From Desulfosporosinus fructosivorans (lineage in GTDB: Bacteria; Bacillota; Desulfitobacteriia; Desulfitobacteriales; Desulfitobacteriaceae), in the NCBI RefSeq assembly GCF_004766045.1, contig NZ_SPQQ01000001.1, forward strand, positions 744,001-808,000: DNA of 64,000 nucleotides, written 5' to 3'. The notes beneath the pieces were generated by a model that was not told the DNA's origin, searched no databases, and saw only the letters and a list, made by a program, of their open reading frames with translations. This document shows positions 44,533 through 53,932 of this stretch, piece by piece (the stretch's first letter is position 1; every line of letters begins with the position of its first letter). The translations under genes and the position numbers were made by a program.

Positions 44533-45737
44533 CTAAGCGGCAGGGTTAAGGGAATCGTAAGCAAAACGACGACTGCTATGATCATGACTGTGGCCTTTAA
44601 ACCAATCGCATCACTAATTATTCCATATAGAAATGGAGATATTGAACCCGCGCCGATTGTTGCAGTGTAGAATATGGCAAAAGCCTGTTTTTGGTGGTTA
44701 ACTGAAACTAATTCTGGAACACTGCCGTATAGTACCGATGATGTACCATTTAGAGCCAATCCTAGAAGGGGAGCAAGTACTAGCGCACCATAGAGAGGAA
44801 GAATAATTATACCGTAGATGCATAATGCTGTCAGGGACTCCGTTGTGATGATAGTTCGCAAGGCTCCCAGACGAGTAGCAAGAACGCCGCAAACAAATTT
44901 ACCTGTAGCGCCCCCCGCAAAAACCAGAGTGAGAGCTAAGCCCACTAAGGTTATATCAGCGCCTTTGCCTTGTAGGAGAAAAGGGAAAAACATCAGAAAC
45001 CCCATCCGGGTTGCACTATCAAACACGCCAATTGTCGAAAGCACCCAAAAGAGCTGATTTCCATTCCAACCTATAAACTGGCCGCCCTTTGGCGAAACTT
45101 CGGTATCCTCTCCTGTGGTACTAAGCTTTCCAAGATAATGAGTTTTCGAAGTAAAATAGAGAAAAATGGTAATAATTACTCCGAAAATGCCAAGTATGTG
45201 GCAAGCAGTCTGCCAATCAAATTGCGTAATTAGGAATGCCGCTGCGCTAGGAAGAAGCAGTTTGCCAAAGTCACCACTAACATTGTAGGTACTGAGCGCT
45301 ATCCTCCGTTTTCTATTTTCTTGGTAGGCACTGGAGATAAGTGAAGATGATAATGGGTGTTGAACGCTTGACCCAAAGCCCCCAATCACCAATAGGCAAC
45401 CAAGGAGTATGGGGGTTGTCCCCAATCCATAGAATATGACTGCAAAACTTGTCATGACCGTTCCAATCAATAGTAGCTTAAATTCTCCTACCCGATTCGC
45501 GAGCATTCCAGCTGGTATTTGAAAAAGAGCCATAGTACCAGAGAAAAGCGTTTTAAGAAATCCCACTTCAGCAAAGCTCAAACCAAATACTCCTTGCCAG
45601 ATAGGAAAGAATACATAGAGCATATCGGTAAAGCCGTCATGAATAAGGTGAGCTAGTCTACCAGTAATGAGGGCCTTCTGTTGCCGATCATTTTGTTGAG
45701 TGTTAACGTCAATGGGTTTCTTACTGAGAGAGTCCAA
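44514..45737 (-). CDS. MFS transporter (fosmidomycin-resistance-like)
   Basis: This 407-residue major facilitator protein has about 12 hydrophobic helices. The N-terminal LAHLIHDGFTDMLYVFFPIWQ and SFAEVGFLKTLFSGTMALFQ resemble the Fsr-type subgroup, but substrate specificity cannot be assigned. GAGATG with GGAG lies upstream on the minus strand. It is convergent with the P-ATPase gene and divergent from dapF. The 338-base gap on its upstream side has no gene. Confidence 0.85.
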   Translation of the reverse strand: MDSLSKKPIDVNTQQNDRQQKALITGRLAHLIHDGFTDMLYVFFPIWQGVFGLSFAEVGFLKTLFSGTMALFQIPAGMLANRVGEFKLLLIGTVMTSFAVIFYGLGTTPILLGCLLVIGGFGSSVQHPLSSSLISSAYQENRKRRIALSTYNVSGDFGKLLLPSAAAFLITQFDWQTACHILGIFGVIITIFLYFTSKTHYLGKLSTTGEDTEVSPKGGQFIGWNGNQLFWVLSTIGVFDSATRMGFLMFFPFLLQGKGADITLVGLALTLVFAGGATGKFVCGVLATRLGALRTIITTESLTALCIYGIIILPLYGALVLAPLLGLALNGTSSVLYGSVPELVSVNHQKQAFAIFYTATIGAGSISPFLYGIISDAIGLKATVMIIAVVVLLTIPLTLPLRKKLAD

Positions 45738-46000
45738 TTATATTCATCTCCTTTAGAGTGCAACCAATTAAGAAAGTTCGACATCGACTAGCTGAACCCT
45801 GCCATTTAAGAATTCCCTAATAAAAAACTAACAACTTTCTTTTGCGCCTCAAAACAACTGATATATAACTCAAAAATGATTCGATTTTTTAAGAAAAGAA
45901 TTGTCTCAAAATATGAGCGAGCTGAAAGGCTTAGTTGATCAGTTTTGTGACGTATAATGTATATCTCTGTCCTTCCTCGTGTATACTTGGTTAAAAATGG

Positions 46001-46029
46001 TTGACCCACTTCATTTAGCGTAGTATTCT
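46001..46029 (+). promoter_or_regulatory. Predicted promoter of dapF
   Basis: TTGACC at 46001-46006 and TATTCT at 46024-46029 have a 17-base spacer, about 45 bases before the dapF start. Confidence 0.55.
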
Positions 46030-46075
46030 TTTAGAAAGTAATGCGTATGATGGAGATACGAGGGGGGGAAGCACA

Positions 46076-46912
46076 ATGAAATTCATTAAAATGCATGGTC
46101 TAGGGAATGACTTTGTTTTCCTGGACCATTTTTCTATTGCGGCTGACGAGGATTACCCAGAGTTAGCCAAGAAGCTTTGCCATCGACAATTTGGTATAGG
46201 TGGGGACGGAATAATCGTAATTCTGCCTTCGCAAGTCGCGGATGCCCGGATGCGTATCATTAATTCAGACGGATCTGAACCTGAAATGTGTGGTAATGGC
46301 ATCCGATGTTTCGCGAGATATGTTTATGATCAAGGAATTGTAACGCAGAACCCAATGCGTGTGGAGACTCTCGCTGGTGTTATGACAATTCAACTAACTA
46401 TTAAAGAGGCCCAGGTTCAAGGGGTGCGGGTAGATATGGGAGAACCCATTTTGCGGGCAGACCTCATTCCAGTTTTGGGACAAGGGGAGCCTGTGGTGGG
46501 TAAGACCCTTGAAGTGCTCGGGGAAACGTTCCAATATACTGCCGTGTCTATGGGGAATCCGCACTGCATTATCTTTGTGAAAGATCTTGCCACACTGGAT
46601 TTTGAGCGTCTTGGTCCGGCGATTGAAAAACATTCGTTATTTCCACGGAAGACTAATGTCGAGTTTATAGAAATTAATTCTGTTCAAGAGATGACCATGA
46701 AGGTTTGGGAACGGGGCGCTGGACCAACTCTAGCCTGTGGAACAGGTGCTTGTGCCTCTGCGGTCGCTGCTGTGCTCAATGAAAAAACAGAACGCACAGT
46801 GACTATTCATTTACCAGGTGGAGATTTATTTATTGAATGGGGATTAGATAATCACGTCTATATGACTGGCCCAGCCATGTATGTGTTTAAGGGCGAATGG
46901 CTAGAGAATTAA
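46076..46912 (+). CDS. dapF: Diaminopimelate epimerase
   Basis: DapF converts LL-DAP to meso-DAP for lysine and peptidoglycan. The 278 residues carry both catalytic cysteines in conserved contexts, EMCGNGIRCFARY and LACGTGACASAVAA, plus the N-terminal KMHGLGNDFVF. GAGGGGGGGAAG precedes ATG 46076. No other dap gene is adjacent. REP-like palindromes follow it. Confidence 0.96.
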   Translation: MKFIKMHGLGNDFVFLDHFSIAADEDYPELAKKLCHRQFGIGGDGIIVILPSQVADARMRIINSDGSEPEMCGNGIRCFARYVYDQGIVTQNPMRVETLAGVMTIQLTIKEAQVQGVRVDMGEPILRADLIPVLGQGEPVVGKTLEVLGETFQYTAVSMGNPHCIIFVKDLATLDFERLGPAIEKHSLFPRKTNVEFIEINSVQEMTMKVWERGAGPTLACGTGACASAVAAVLNEKTERTVTIHLPGGDLFIEWGLDNHVYMTGPAMYVFKGEWLEN

Positions 46913-46928
46913 AGGCTCTGTGTGTTCG

Positions 46929-47090
46929 ACCCAGGGACGGTGTGCGCTCGGGTGTTTTCAGACGTGGGCGGTTCGGTTCCAGACACGGGGACGGTTCTGT
47001 TGTCTAATTTTATGTTAGACAGGAGAACCGTCCCCATGTCTGAGAGAAGGAAGAACCGTCCCTGTGTCTGGAACAGATTTCTTCCTTCCG
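46929..47090. repeat. REP-like palindrome cluster (GGGACGGTTCT type)
   Basis: The main hairpin at 46980-47042 pairs CAGACA, GGGGACGGTTCT and TGTCTAA with their complements TTAGACA, AGAACCGTCCCC and TGTCTG. A further arm AGAACCGTCCCTGTGTCTGG at 47053-47072 could pair with the same 5' arm instead, and a partial CCAGGGACGG lies at 46931. This matches the REP-type repeats mobilised by Y1 (RAYT) transposases, but no transposase gene is present. A 62-codon frame through it is not a gene. Confidence 0.75.
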
Positions 47091-47267
47091 CCGCCGTCGC
47101 AAACGGTTGATAAGCATTTCAATAGGAATATACCTAACTAGGTTTTAGCTAATATTTCTAATTTGGTATAATATATTAGGAAGAAGTTTCTTAACTGCGT
47201 ATAAAAGATAGTGTGATTTATCAAATAGGAGGTGAATAGCCTGGCTGATTGATTCGCTAGGTGGCAT

Positions 47268-48146
47268 ATGGCAAATAGCATGACTGGATTTGGGCGGGGT
47301 GAAGCAAGCGTAGGTGGTTATCAGTTTTCTATTGAGCTGAAATCTGTTAACCATAGGTTCCTAGAGATTATAGTAAGAGCCCCTCGTCATTTAATTGGTT
47401 TTGAGGAACAAATACGTAAATCATTACAAGGGAGATTCCAACGTGGTCGGATTGAAGTACATGTTAATGTGGTGGAAACTGAAGGAATGACGAGATTGGT
47501 GAAGGTTGACAAAGATTTAGCACTGTCGTATGATAAGACATTGAAGGATCTCGCTCTAACCCTAAATACAGCGTATGAAACGGATATTTACCATTTAGTC
47601 GCTTTTCCGGACGTTCTTTCGGTTGAGGATCCTGAGCTTGCTCTTGATACTTTATGGGGAGCGTGCGCTGAGGCCCTTAGTAGGGCTACCGATAGTTTTG
47701 GGCAGATGCGCAGTATTGAAGGAGAAAAACTAACAACCGATCTACTACTTAGACTTGATCTCATTACGAAGTATCTTGCACTGATCGCTGAGCGCGCGCC
47801 CTCTGTTGTGACAGATTATCAAGAACGTTTGCAGGAACGCATTCAGACGCTTATGGGCGAGGTGGAATTGGATGAGACTCGACTGGTGAACGAAGTGGCT
47901 TATTTTGCGGATCGCGCATCGATTGCGGAAGAGTTAGTTCGCTTTGACAGCCATTTAGCTCAAGGGCGTGATGCGTTGAGGAGCAACGACTCGGTGGGAC
48001 GCAGACTTGATTTTTTGGTTCAGGAGATGAACCGAGAAATTAATACCATCGGTTCAAAAGCTAATGATTTAACAATTGGGCAACAGGTAGTTAGTGTGAA
48101 AAGCGAATTGGAAAAAGTGCGCGAGCAAATCCAGAATCTAGAGTAA
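47268..48146 (+). CDS. yicC: YicC/YloC family endoribonuclease
   Basis: This 292-residue YicC protein has the N-terminal [10 protein letters not shown] motif, [16 protein letters not shown] sequence, and the conserved C-terminus [22 protein letters not shown]. Members are RNases affecting stationary-phase and sporulation physiology. ATG 47268 starts a tightly packed group (yicC-remA-gmk-rpoZ-coaBC-metK) in the standard Firmicute order. The upstream AGGAGG at 47227-47232 is far away, so initiation may be weak, or a missed upstream start exists. Confidence 0.92.
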   Translation: MANSMTGFGRGEASVGGYQFSIELKSVNHRFLEIIVRAPRHLIGFEEQIRKSLQGRFQRGRIEVHVNVVETEGMTRLVKVDKDLALSYDKTLKDLALTLNTAYETDIYHLVAFPDVLSVEDPELALDTLWGACAEALSRATDSFGQMRSIEGEKLTTDLLLRLDLITKYLALIAERAPSVVTDYQERLQERIQTLMGEVELDETRLVNEVAYFADRASIAEELVRFDSHLAQGRDALRSNDSVGRRLDFLVQEMNREINTIGSKANDLTIGQQVVSVKSELEKVREQIQNLE

Positions 48147-48159
48147 TGGAGGATTCATC

Positions 48160-48435
48160 TTGGACATTAAGCTCATTAACATCGGCTTTGGCAATATCGT
48201 ATCTGCCAACCGAATTATATCGATCGTGAGCCCTGAATCAGCTCCGATTAAACGTATCATTCAAGAAGCGCGGGATGCGGGTATGCTCATCGATGCGACT
48301 TATGGCCGACGGACACGCGCCGTGATTATCTGTGATAGCCATCATGTGATTCTATCTGCAGTCCAACCTGAAACAGTGGCTAATCGACTTTCAACAAAAG
48401 AGTCCAATAACCACGTAGAAGATCCGGCAGACTAG
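48160..48435 (+). CDS. remA: Extracellular matrix regulator RemA (DUF370)
   Basis: This 91-residue RemA-family DNA-binding protein has the conserved [14 protein letters not shown] and [15 protein letters not shown]. In Bacillus it activates matrix and osmoprotection genes. Its place between yicC and gmk is strongly conserved in Firmicutes. TTG 48160 follows ATGGAGG. It lies 13 bases after yicC. Confidence 0.95.
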   Translation: MDIKLINIGFGNIVSANRIISIVSPESAPIKRIIQEARDAGMLIDATYGRRTRAVIICDSHHVILSAVQPETVANRLSTKESNNHVEDPAD

Positions 48436-48444
48436 GGGTGTAGT

Positions 48445-49071
48445 GTGGAAATAAATCATGGACTGTTAATTGTTTTATCTGGTCCTTCTGGTGCAGGTAA
48501 AGGGACGATTTGTCAAGAACTTTTACGCCAAATGCCCAACCTGAGATATTCCGTCTCATCAACGACGAGGTGTCCACGTCCAGGTGAAGTGGATGGAGTC
48601 CATTATCATTTTCGTCCGCGGCAAGAATTTGAGGCCATGCTCGCCAGTGACGAATTGTTAGAGTGGGCGGAGTTTTGTGATAATTATTATGGAACACCAC
48701 GATTTGCTGTTGAGCAAGCGATACAGGCAGGACTTGACGTTATCCTTGAGATTGAAATTCAAGGGGCGTTACAAATCAAAAAGCGATTCCCTCAAGGGGT
48801 TTTTACCTTTATTGTACCTCCTTCCTTGGATGTGCTCTCCGAACGTATTCACAAACGAGGAACTGAGACTGAGGAAGTCATTCAGAAACGCTTAGCTAAG
48901 GCTGTTCAAGAACTGGAATATGTGAGTGAGTATGATTACGTAGTTGTTAATGATGAAGTTCCAGTGGCTGTCGATAAACTAAAGAGTATCTTAGTAGCCG
49001 AAAGATGTCGGGTTAAACGAAAACCGTTTGTTTTTAAGGGGGAGTTTATTAATGAAACAACCTTCACTTGA
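48445..49071 (+). CDS. gmk: Guanylate kinase
   Basis: This 208-residue Gmk phosphorylates GMP to GDP. It has the P-loop LSGPSGAGKGTICQ, the GMP-binding SVSSTTRCPRPGEVDGVHY and EIEIQGALQIK. GTG 48445 follows AGGGGTGT. The C-terminus overlaps rpoZ by 20 bases, consistent with coupled translation. Confidence 0.96.
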   Translation: MEINHGLLIVLSGPSGAGKGTICQELLRQMPNLRYSVSSTTRCPRPGEVDGVHYHFRPRQEFEAMLASDELLEWAEFCDNYYGTPRFAVEQAIQAGLDVILEIEIQGALQIKKRFPQGVFTFIVPPSLDVLSERIHKRGTETEEVIQKRLAKAVQELEYVSEYDYVVVNDEVPVAVDKLKSILVAERCRVKRKPFVFKGEFINETTFT

Positions 49072-49258
49072 TTTGCTAATGCGTAAAGTGGATAGTAAGT
49101 ACACATTGGTCGTAGTTGTAGCCAAGCGGGCTCGAACAATCATGGAAGAAGCAAAGCACGAGGATTTAGCTAAGGGTGTGAAACCAGTCAGTATTTCTCT
49201 TGAGGAGATTTCTCATTCCAAATTCACCTATGAATGTACCCCGGAAGAAATTGAGTAA
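49052..49258 (+). CDS. rpoZ: RNA polymerase omega subunit
   Basis: This 68-residue omega subunit has the signature PSLDLLMRKVDSKYTLVVVV and AKRART. It assists assembly of RNA polymerase. ATG 49052 with AAGGGGGA upstream is the family start; the frame continues back to 49028 without support. It overlaps gmk by 20 bases and its stop overlaps the coaBC ATG. Confidence 0.95.
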   Translation: MKQPSLDLLMRKVDSKYTLVVVVAKRARTIMEEAKHEDLAKGVKPVSISLEEISHSKFTYECTPEEIE

Positions 49259-50466
49259 TGTTAACAGAACGAAAAATCCTCGTTGGAGTTACTGGTGGAA
49301 TTGCAGCTTATAAAGCAGCTGAAGTTGTTAGGCAGCTACGTAAGCTGCATGCAGAAGTACATGTCGCTATGACAAAGTCTGCAACCGAATTTATTACGCC
49401 ACTTACCCTGCAGAGTCTTTCGTCGAACCCAGTGTATGTAGATCTCTTTGAAGAGCCTAAACTTTGGAATGTAGAGCATATCGCCTTGGCGGAGCACGTT
49501 GATGCTGTCATTTTGGCTCCTGCTACGGCCAATATATTGGCAAAAATGGCGATGGGGTTAGCGGATGATTTTCTTTCGACGGTTCTTTTAGCGACTCGTG
49601 CACCGATTTTTGTGGCACCGGCCATGAATCATGCGATGTATCATCATCCTGCGACACAAGCCAATTTAGCACTCCTCAAGGATCGCGGGATCCACGTCAT
49701 CGGCCCTGACACAGGCTTTCAAGCGTGTGGAACCAAGGGGGACGGTCGTATGAGCGAACCAGTGGAGATCGTTGAATCTGTGGCTCGGTCTTTTGCTGGC
49801 TTGAATTGGCTACAAGGAAAAAAAGCCCTAGTGACTGCAGGGGGAACCCAAGAACCGCTTGATCCAGTTCGTTATCTCGGTAACAGGAGTTCTGGTCGGA
49901 TGGGGTATGCTATTGCACAAGCGCTGCAGGAAGCTGGTGCAGAAACCATTCTAGTCAGTGCCCCAACGGATTTACCAACTCCGCATGGAGTGACCAAGAT
50001 ATCAGTGCAGACCGCCCTCGAGATGTACGATGTAGTCTTGGGGTTATTTCCAGAAATAGATGTTGTCATTAAGGCGGCAGCGGTTGCGGACTATCGCCCT
50101 GCGGTTGAGGCAGAACAAAAGATTAAAAAAACCGGGACAAGTCGTACACTTGAGTTGGTCCCGAATCCAGATATATTAGCTGAGCTTGGGCGAATGAAAA
50201 CGTCCCAGGTTCTTATTGGGTTTGCAGCTGAGACGGAGAACCTCATGGAAAACGCCCAGCATAAAATGCAGAAGAAGAACGTAAATCTACTAGTAGCCAA
50301 TGATGTTACCAAACCAGGTGCTGGTTTTGGCTGCCCAACCAACATTGTTAGTTTTCTCTTCCCTGACGGAAGAAGAATAGATCTCCCTCAGATGAGCAAA
50401 CTTGAGGTCGCACGGCATCTCGTTCGTGAGATTGCTAAGCTCCTCGGTATTCAAACAAAGGAGTGA
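49258..50466 (+). CDS. coaBC: Bifunctional phosphopantothenoylcysteine decarboxylase/synthase CoaBC
   Basis: The 402 residues comprise an FMN-dependent decarboxylase domain CoaC (about 1-185; GVTGGIAAYKAAEVVRQL, APAMNHAMYHHP) and a CTP-dependent synthetase domain CoaB (about 190-400; VTAGGTQEPLDPVRYLGNRS, IKAAAVADYRP). It carries out two steps of coenzyme A synthesis. Its ATG overlaps the rpoZ stop. metK follows after 5 bases. Confidence 0.96.
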   Translation: MLTERKILVGVTGGIAAYKAAEVVRQLRKLHAEVHVAMTKSATEFITPLTLQSLSSNPVYVDLFEEPKLWNVEHIALAEHVDAVILAPATANILAKMAMGLADDFLSTVLLATRAPIFVAPAMNHAMYHHPATQANLALLKDRGIHVIGPDTGFQACGTKGDGRMSEPVEIVESVARSFAGLNWLQGKKALVTAGGTQEPLDPVRYLGNRSSGRMGYAIAQALQEAGAETILVSAPTDLPTPHGVTKISVQTALEMYDVVLGLFPEIDVVIKAAAVADYRPAVEAEQKIKKTGTSRTLELVPNPDILAELGRMKTSQVLIGFAAETENLMENAQHKMQKKNVNLLVANDVTKPGAGFGCPTNIVSFLFPDGRRIDLPQMSKLEVARHLVREIAKLLGIQTKE

Positions 50467-50471
50467 ACTAA

Positions 50472-51662
50472 ATGGGTAAAAAGTTATTTACATCTGAGTC
50501 TGTGACCGAAGGGCATCCGGATAAGATCTGTGATCAAATCTCAGACGCAATTTTGGATGCAATTTATGAGTTAGATCCGAATGCTCGAGTGGCCTGTGAA
50601 ACGACCGTAACGACTGGCTTGGTCCTAGTCAGCGGTGAGATCACGACCACGTGCTATGTGGATATTCCTCATGTTGTGCGGGAGACCGTCCGTTCAGTTG
50701 GGTATACACGGGCCAAATATGGCTTTGACGCCGATACGTGCGCAGTTTTAACCTCGATTGGAGAACAATCTGCAGATATCGCGTTGGGTGTGAATCGGGC
50801 GTTAGAATCAAAAACTGGCGAAATGACCGATAGTGACATTGAAGCGATCGGGGCCGGTGACCAAGGTATGATGTTCGGCTATGCAACGAATGAAAGCGAA
50901 AGCTACATGCCGACTCCCATTGATTTAGCACACCGCTTGGCACGTAAACTCAGTGAAATGCGTAAATCGGATTTTTTAAGCTACCTGCGTCCAGATGGTA
51001 AAACTCAGGTTACCGTGGAATATGAGGATAATAAACCAATTCGAGTGGATACAGTGGTTATCTCTACACAGCATCATCCAGATGTTACTCAGGACCAAAT
51101 CCGACGTGATTTACTTCAGTATGTAGTGTATCCAACCATTCCCAGAGAACTTTTAGATGAAGATACTAAGTATTTCATTAATCCAACGGGCCGTTTTGTC
51201 ATCGGTGGCCCCCAGGGAGATTGCGGTCTTACGGGACGCAAAATTATAGTAGACACATATGGCGGGATGGCTCGCCATGGCGGCGGTGCATTCTCAGGCA
51301 AGGACCCCACAAAAGTTGACCGTTCAGGTGCTTATGCGGCACGTTATGTTGCTAAAAATGTTGTTGCTGCGGGGTTAGCAGACCGTTGCGAGATTCAAAT
51401 AGCTTATGCCATTGGGGTAGCCCGCCCGGTATCCGTTTCAATTGAGACTTTCGGAACGGGAAAGATTGCCGATGATAAGATCACTGAATTTATCTTGCAA
51501 TCGTTTGATCTTCGTCCAGCAGGCATCATTAAGGCTTTGGACCTTCGTCGACCGATTTACCGGCAAACAGCGACTTATGGGCATTTCGGAAGAACCGACC
51601 TTAATCTGCCCTGGGAAAAAACTGATAAAGCAGAGGGCTTGCGTAAACTTGCAGGACTGTAA
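50472..51662 (+). CDS. metK: S-adenosylmethionine synthetase
   Basis: This 396-residue MetK makes SAM from methionine and ATP. Signature motifs are [32 protein letters not shown] and [19 protein letters not shown]. No SAM riboswitch is seen, as it is read through from coaBC (5-base gap). SAM feeds the many radical SAM and methyltransferase genes in the window. A strong terminator follows. Confidence 0.97.
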   Translation: MGKKLFTSESVTEGHPDKICDQISDAILDAIYELDPNARVACETTVTTGLVLVSGEITTTCYVDIPHVVRETVRSVGYTRAKYGFDADTCAVLTSIGEQSADIALGVNRALESKTGEMTDSDIEAIGAGDQGMMFGYATNESESYMPTPIDLAHRLARKLSEMRKSDFLSYLRPDGKTQVTVEYEDNKPIRVDTVVISTQHHPDVTQDQIRRDLLQYVVYPTIPRELLDEDTKYFINPTGRFVIGGPQGDCGLTGRKIIVDTYGGMARHGGGAFSGKDPTKVDRSGAYAARYVAKNVVAAGLADRCEIQIAYAIGVARPVSVSIETFGTGKIADDKITEFILQSFDLRPAGIIKALDLRRPIYRQTATYGHFGRTDLNLPWEKTDKAEGLRKLAGL

Positions 51663-51683
51663 ATATAGTAATTAGAGCGTTAA

Positions 51684-51733
51684 AAAGGGGCTTGTAACAA
51701 AACTCGTTTCTCAGTTTGTTACAAGCCCCTTTC
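51684..51733 (+). terminator. Rho-independent terminator after metK
   Basis: AAAGGGGCTTGTAACAAA pairs perfectly with TTTGTTACAAGCCCCTTT over a ~14-base loop. Confidence 0.85.
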
Positions 51734-52026
51734 TGTTCGTAAATTTCATCTCAGTTAAACGAGTTCATTTGATATTTGAAGGTTATTTCTACTCCTAGTT
51801 GAATAGTCTTTTTAGAGATTTCGTCTCCATCTTGCAACAATATTAAGTTTTGTTCGCCCTTTGAGCGGATGTTCCCTCAAAAGTGTCCTGCCAAAGTAGA
51901 CAAAGTAGTGGTATGATATACAAAACTGTAGTATATTAGATCATATAATTACGGCATTGATGTAATGTGTTATAGGAATAGTTATTAATCTCTAGACAAA
52001 TTTTTTGTAAAAGTAGGGGATAGGTA
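51734..52026. other. Non-coding gap before paaK
   Basis: About 290 AT-rich bases contain no gene. They presumably contain the paaK promoter. The words CAGTTAAACGAGTTCA (near 51752) resemble a stretch near 22368 (TAGTTGAACGAGTTCA), each downstream of a hairpin. Confidence 0.4.
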
Positions 52027-53313
52027 ATGGGCATAACAGATAAAGTACCAGTAGGAACTTATCGTACAGAACAAGAATGGTTGAAGGGTCTTCGCGAAAC
52101 GGTAGAGCGTGTCTTGCCAATTCCCTACTATCGAGAACGTTTCGGAGCAGTAGGAATAAGCCAAGCTGAAGATGTTCAATCTCTTCAAGACTTCCAGCGG
52201 ATTCCCTTAACGACAAAAGAGGATTTACGTAAGAATTATCCGTTTGGGCTTTTTGCCGAACCTATGGAAAACATTGTTCGTCTTCATGCATCCTCAGGAA
52301 CAACGGGTAAGCCAACTGTCGTAGGCTATACAAGTAACGATATTGAGCTCTGGGCAAAGATCGTAGCCAAGGAGCTTGAGCGATTAGGTGTAACCAAGAA
52401 GGACGTTGTTCAAATCGCTTACGGATATGGTTTGTTTACAGGGGGGATGGGGCTACACTATGGCTGTGAAGAGCTTGGTGCCATAGTCGTTCCCATATCT
52501 GGAGGAAATACTGCGCGACAATTGATGCTGATGCGAGATTTTGGTACGACTGTGTTGGCGTGTACGCCCTCCTATGCCTTATACCTAGCAGAAAGTCTTG
52601 AAGAATCAGGAATATCACGAGACGAACTAAAGTTAAAGTTTGGGATTTTCGGTGCAGAACCTTGGTCAGATGGCATGAGGGAACAAATCGAAGCTCGTCT
52701 TGGTATTAAAGCGTTTGATATTTATGGGCTTAGCGAAACTATGGGACCGGGGGTTGCCTTAGAGTGTCTGGCTCAACAGGGATTACATATTGACGATCAT
52801 TTTTATCCGGAAATTTTGGACGCAGAAGGAAATCCTTTACCTGTTGGCGAACGAGGAGAGTTAGTGATCACTAGTTTGGACAAAGAGGGCTTCCCAGTTT
52901 TGCGCTACCGAACTAAAGACCTGACCTCCTTACAATATGGTACGTGTTCCTGCGGACATGTCGGCTGGACCATGGAACGCGTCTCGGCTAGGGTAGATGA
53001 TATGTTAATCATTCGAGGGGTTAATGTCTTTCCGAGTCAAGTTGAAGAGGCGATTCTGTCTTTGGGTGGTTTTGAACCACATTATCTGCTAGTCGTTTAC
53101 CGTGAGGGTAGCTTGGATCAACTAGAAGTTCAAGTGGAAGTCAATGAAACTAGTTTCTTTGATGAAGTACGAGAATTGGAAGGACGTCAAGAACGTCTCA
53201 AGAAAAGTATTGAAGATATTCTAGGCATCTCCGTTCGTATTCGTCTGGTAGAACCAAAAAGTATACCACGAAGTGAAGGCAAGGCCGTTCGGGTCATTGA
53301 TAAACGCCGCTAG
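52027..53313 (+). CDS. paaK: Phenylacetate-CoA ligase (PaaK family)
   Basis: This 428-residue adenylate-forming enzyme has the P-loop HASSGTTGKPTVVGY, DIYGLSETMGPG and the C-terminal IIRGVNVFPSQVEEAI. It activates phenylacetate or related aryl acids to CoA thioesters. In anaerobes such genes usually serve aryl-acid products of aromatic amino-acid oxidation, but no indolepyruvate oxidoreductase gene is adjacent. An ACT-domain gene follows after 14 bases, a frequent pairing. Confidence 0.92.
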   Translation: MGITDKVPVGTYRTEQEWLKGLRETVERVLPIPYYRERFGAVGISQAEDVQSLQDFQRIPLTTKEDLRKNYPFGLFAEPMENIVRLHASSGTTGKPTVVGYTSNDIELWAKIVAKELERLGVTKKDVVQIAYGYGLFTGGMGLHYGCEELGAIVVPISGGNTARQLMLMRDFGTTVLACTPSYALYLAESLEESGISRDELKLKFGIFGAEPWSDGMREQIEARLGIKAFDIYGLSETMGPGVALECLAQQGLHIDDHFYPEILDAEGNPLPVGERGELVITSLDKEGFPVLRYRTKDLTSLQYGTCSCGHVGWTMERVSARVDDMLIIRGVNVFPSQVEEAILSLGGFEPHYLLVVYREGSLDQLEVQVEVNETSFFDEVRELEGRQERLKKSIEDILGISVRIRLVEPKSIPRSEGKAVRVIDKRR

Positions 53314-53327
53314 GGGAGGGTATTAAA

Positions 53328-53729
53328 ATGTTACAATTATCAATCTTTCTGGAAAATGCAAAAGGACGATTGGCTGAGGTGATAAGTCTTCTCGCCGAAC
53401 TTAATGTGAATTTGCGGGCCCTATCATTGGCGGATACCAAGGATTATGGGGTATTACGAATAATTGTGGATGAACCTGAAGTAACTACAGAGAAATTACG
53501 TGAACGAAAAGTTGTAGTCTCCTTAACTCCTGTATGGGTACTTAAGGTTCCAGATCGCGCTGGAGGACTAGCAGAAGTACTCAACCAACTCGTCAAAAAG
53601 GATGTTGTCGTGGAGTATATGTATGCTTTTGTAGAGAAAGAGAATCAACAGGCCCAGGTTGTCCTTAGAGTTCAGGACAAAGCTATTATGGAGAAGGCGA
53701 TGAAAGAGATTAATTTGCCCTTAAAGTAG
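53328..53729 (+). CDS. ACT-domain protein (paired with PaaK)
   Basis: This 133-residue protein is made of two ACT domains (about 1-65, starting LQLSIFLENAKGRLAEVISLLA, and about 70-133, with VPDRAGGLAEVLNQL). ACT domains bind amino acids, so it probably senses an aromatic amino acid and tunes the adjacent CoA ligase; this is inference from context. GGGGAGGG precedes ATG 53328. A terminator follows. Confidence 0.88.
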   Translation: MLQLSIFLENAKGRLAEVISLLAELNVNLRALSLADTKDYGVLRIIVDEPEVTTEKLRERKVVVSLTPVWVLKVPDRAGGLAEVLNQLVKKDVVVEYMYAFVEKENQQAQVVLRVQDKAIMEKAMKEINLPLK

Positions 53730-53836
53730 GGGCGGGTTCTCGACATACGTTCACGGTCATGCGTTCGTCGTTCAAAACTAGGGCTATAGACCCTTGTTGC
53801 AAGTGGCAGAATGCCCGGACAATTATTAATTGGAAT

Positions 53837-53876
53837 GCAAAAGAGCCTTTCGTTTAGTGACGAAAGGCTCTTTTGC
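53837..53876. terminator. Bidirectional terminator between the ACT gene and uraA
   Basis: GCAAAAGAGCCTTTCGT pairs perfectly with ACGAAAGGCTCTTTTGC over a 6-base loop, with T and A runs on both sides, between convergent genes. Confidence 0.85.
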
Positions 53877-53932
53877 AAATTAGACTTCATAATTCCATCT
53901 TCGAAGTGCAAAAAGACGGTATTAGTTTTCTT

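Noticed and set aside
46922..47110. 62-codon frame after dapF
   Set aside because: It lies entirely within the REP-like palindromes and has no family resemblance.
50472..50500. SAM riboswitch for metK
   Set aside because: metK starts 5 bases after coaBC, and no S-box sequence was seen.
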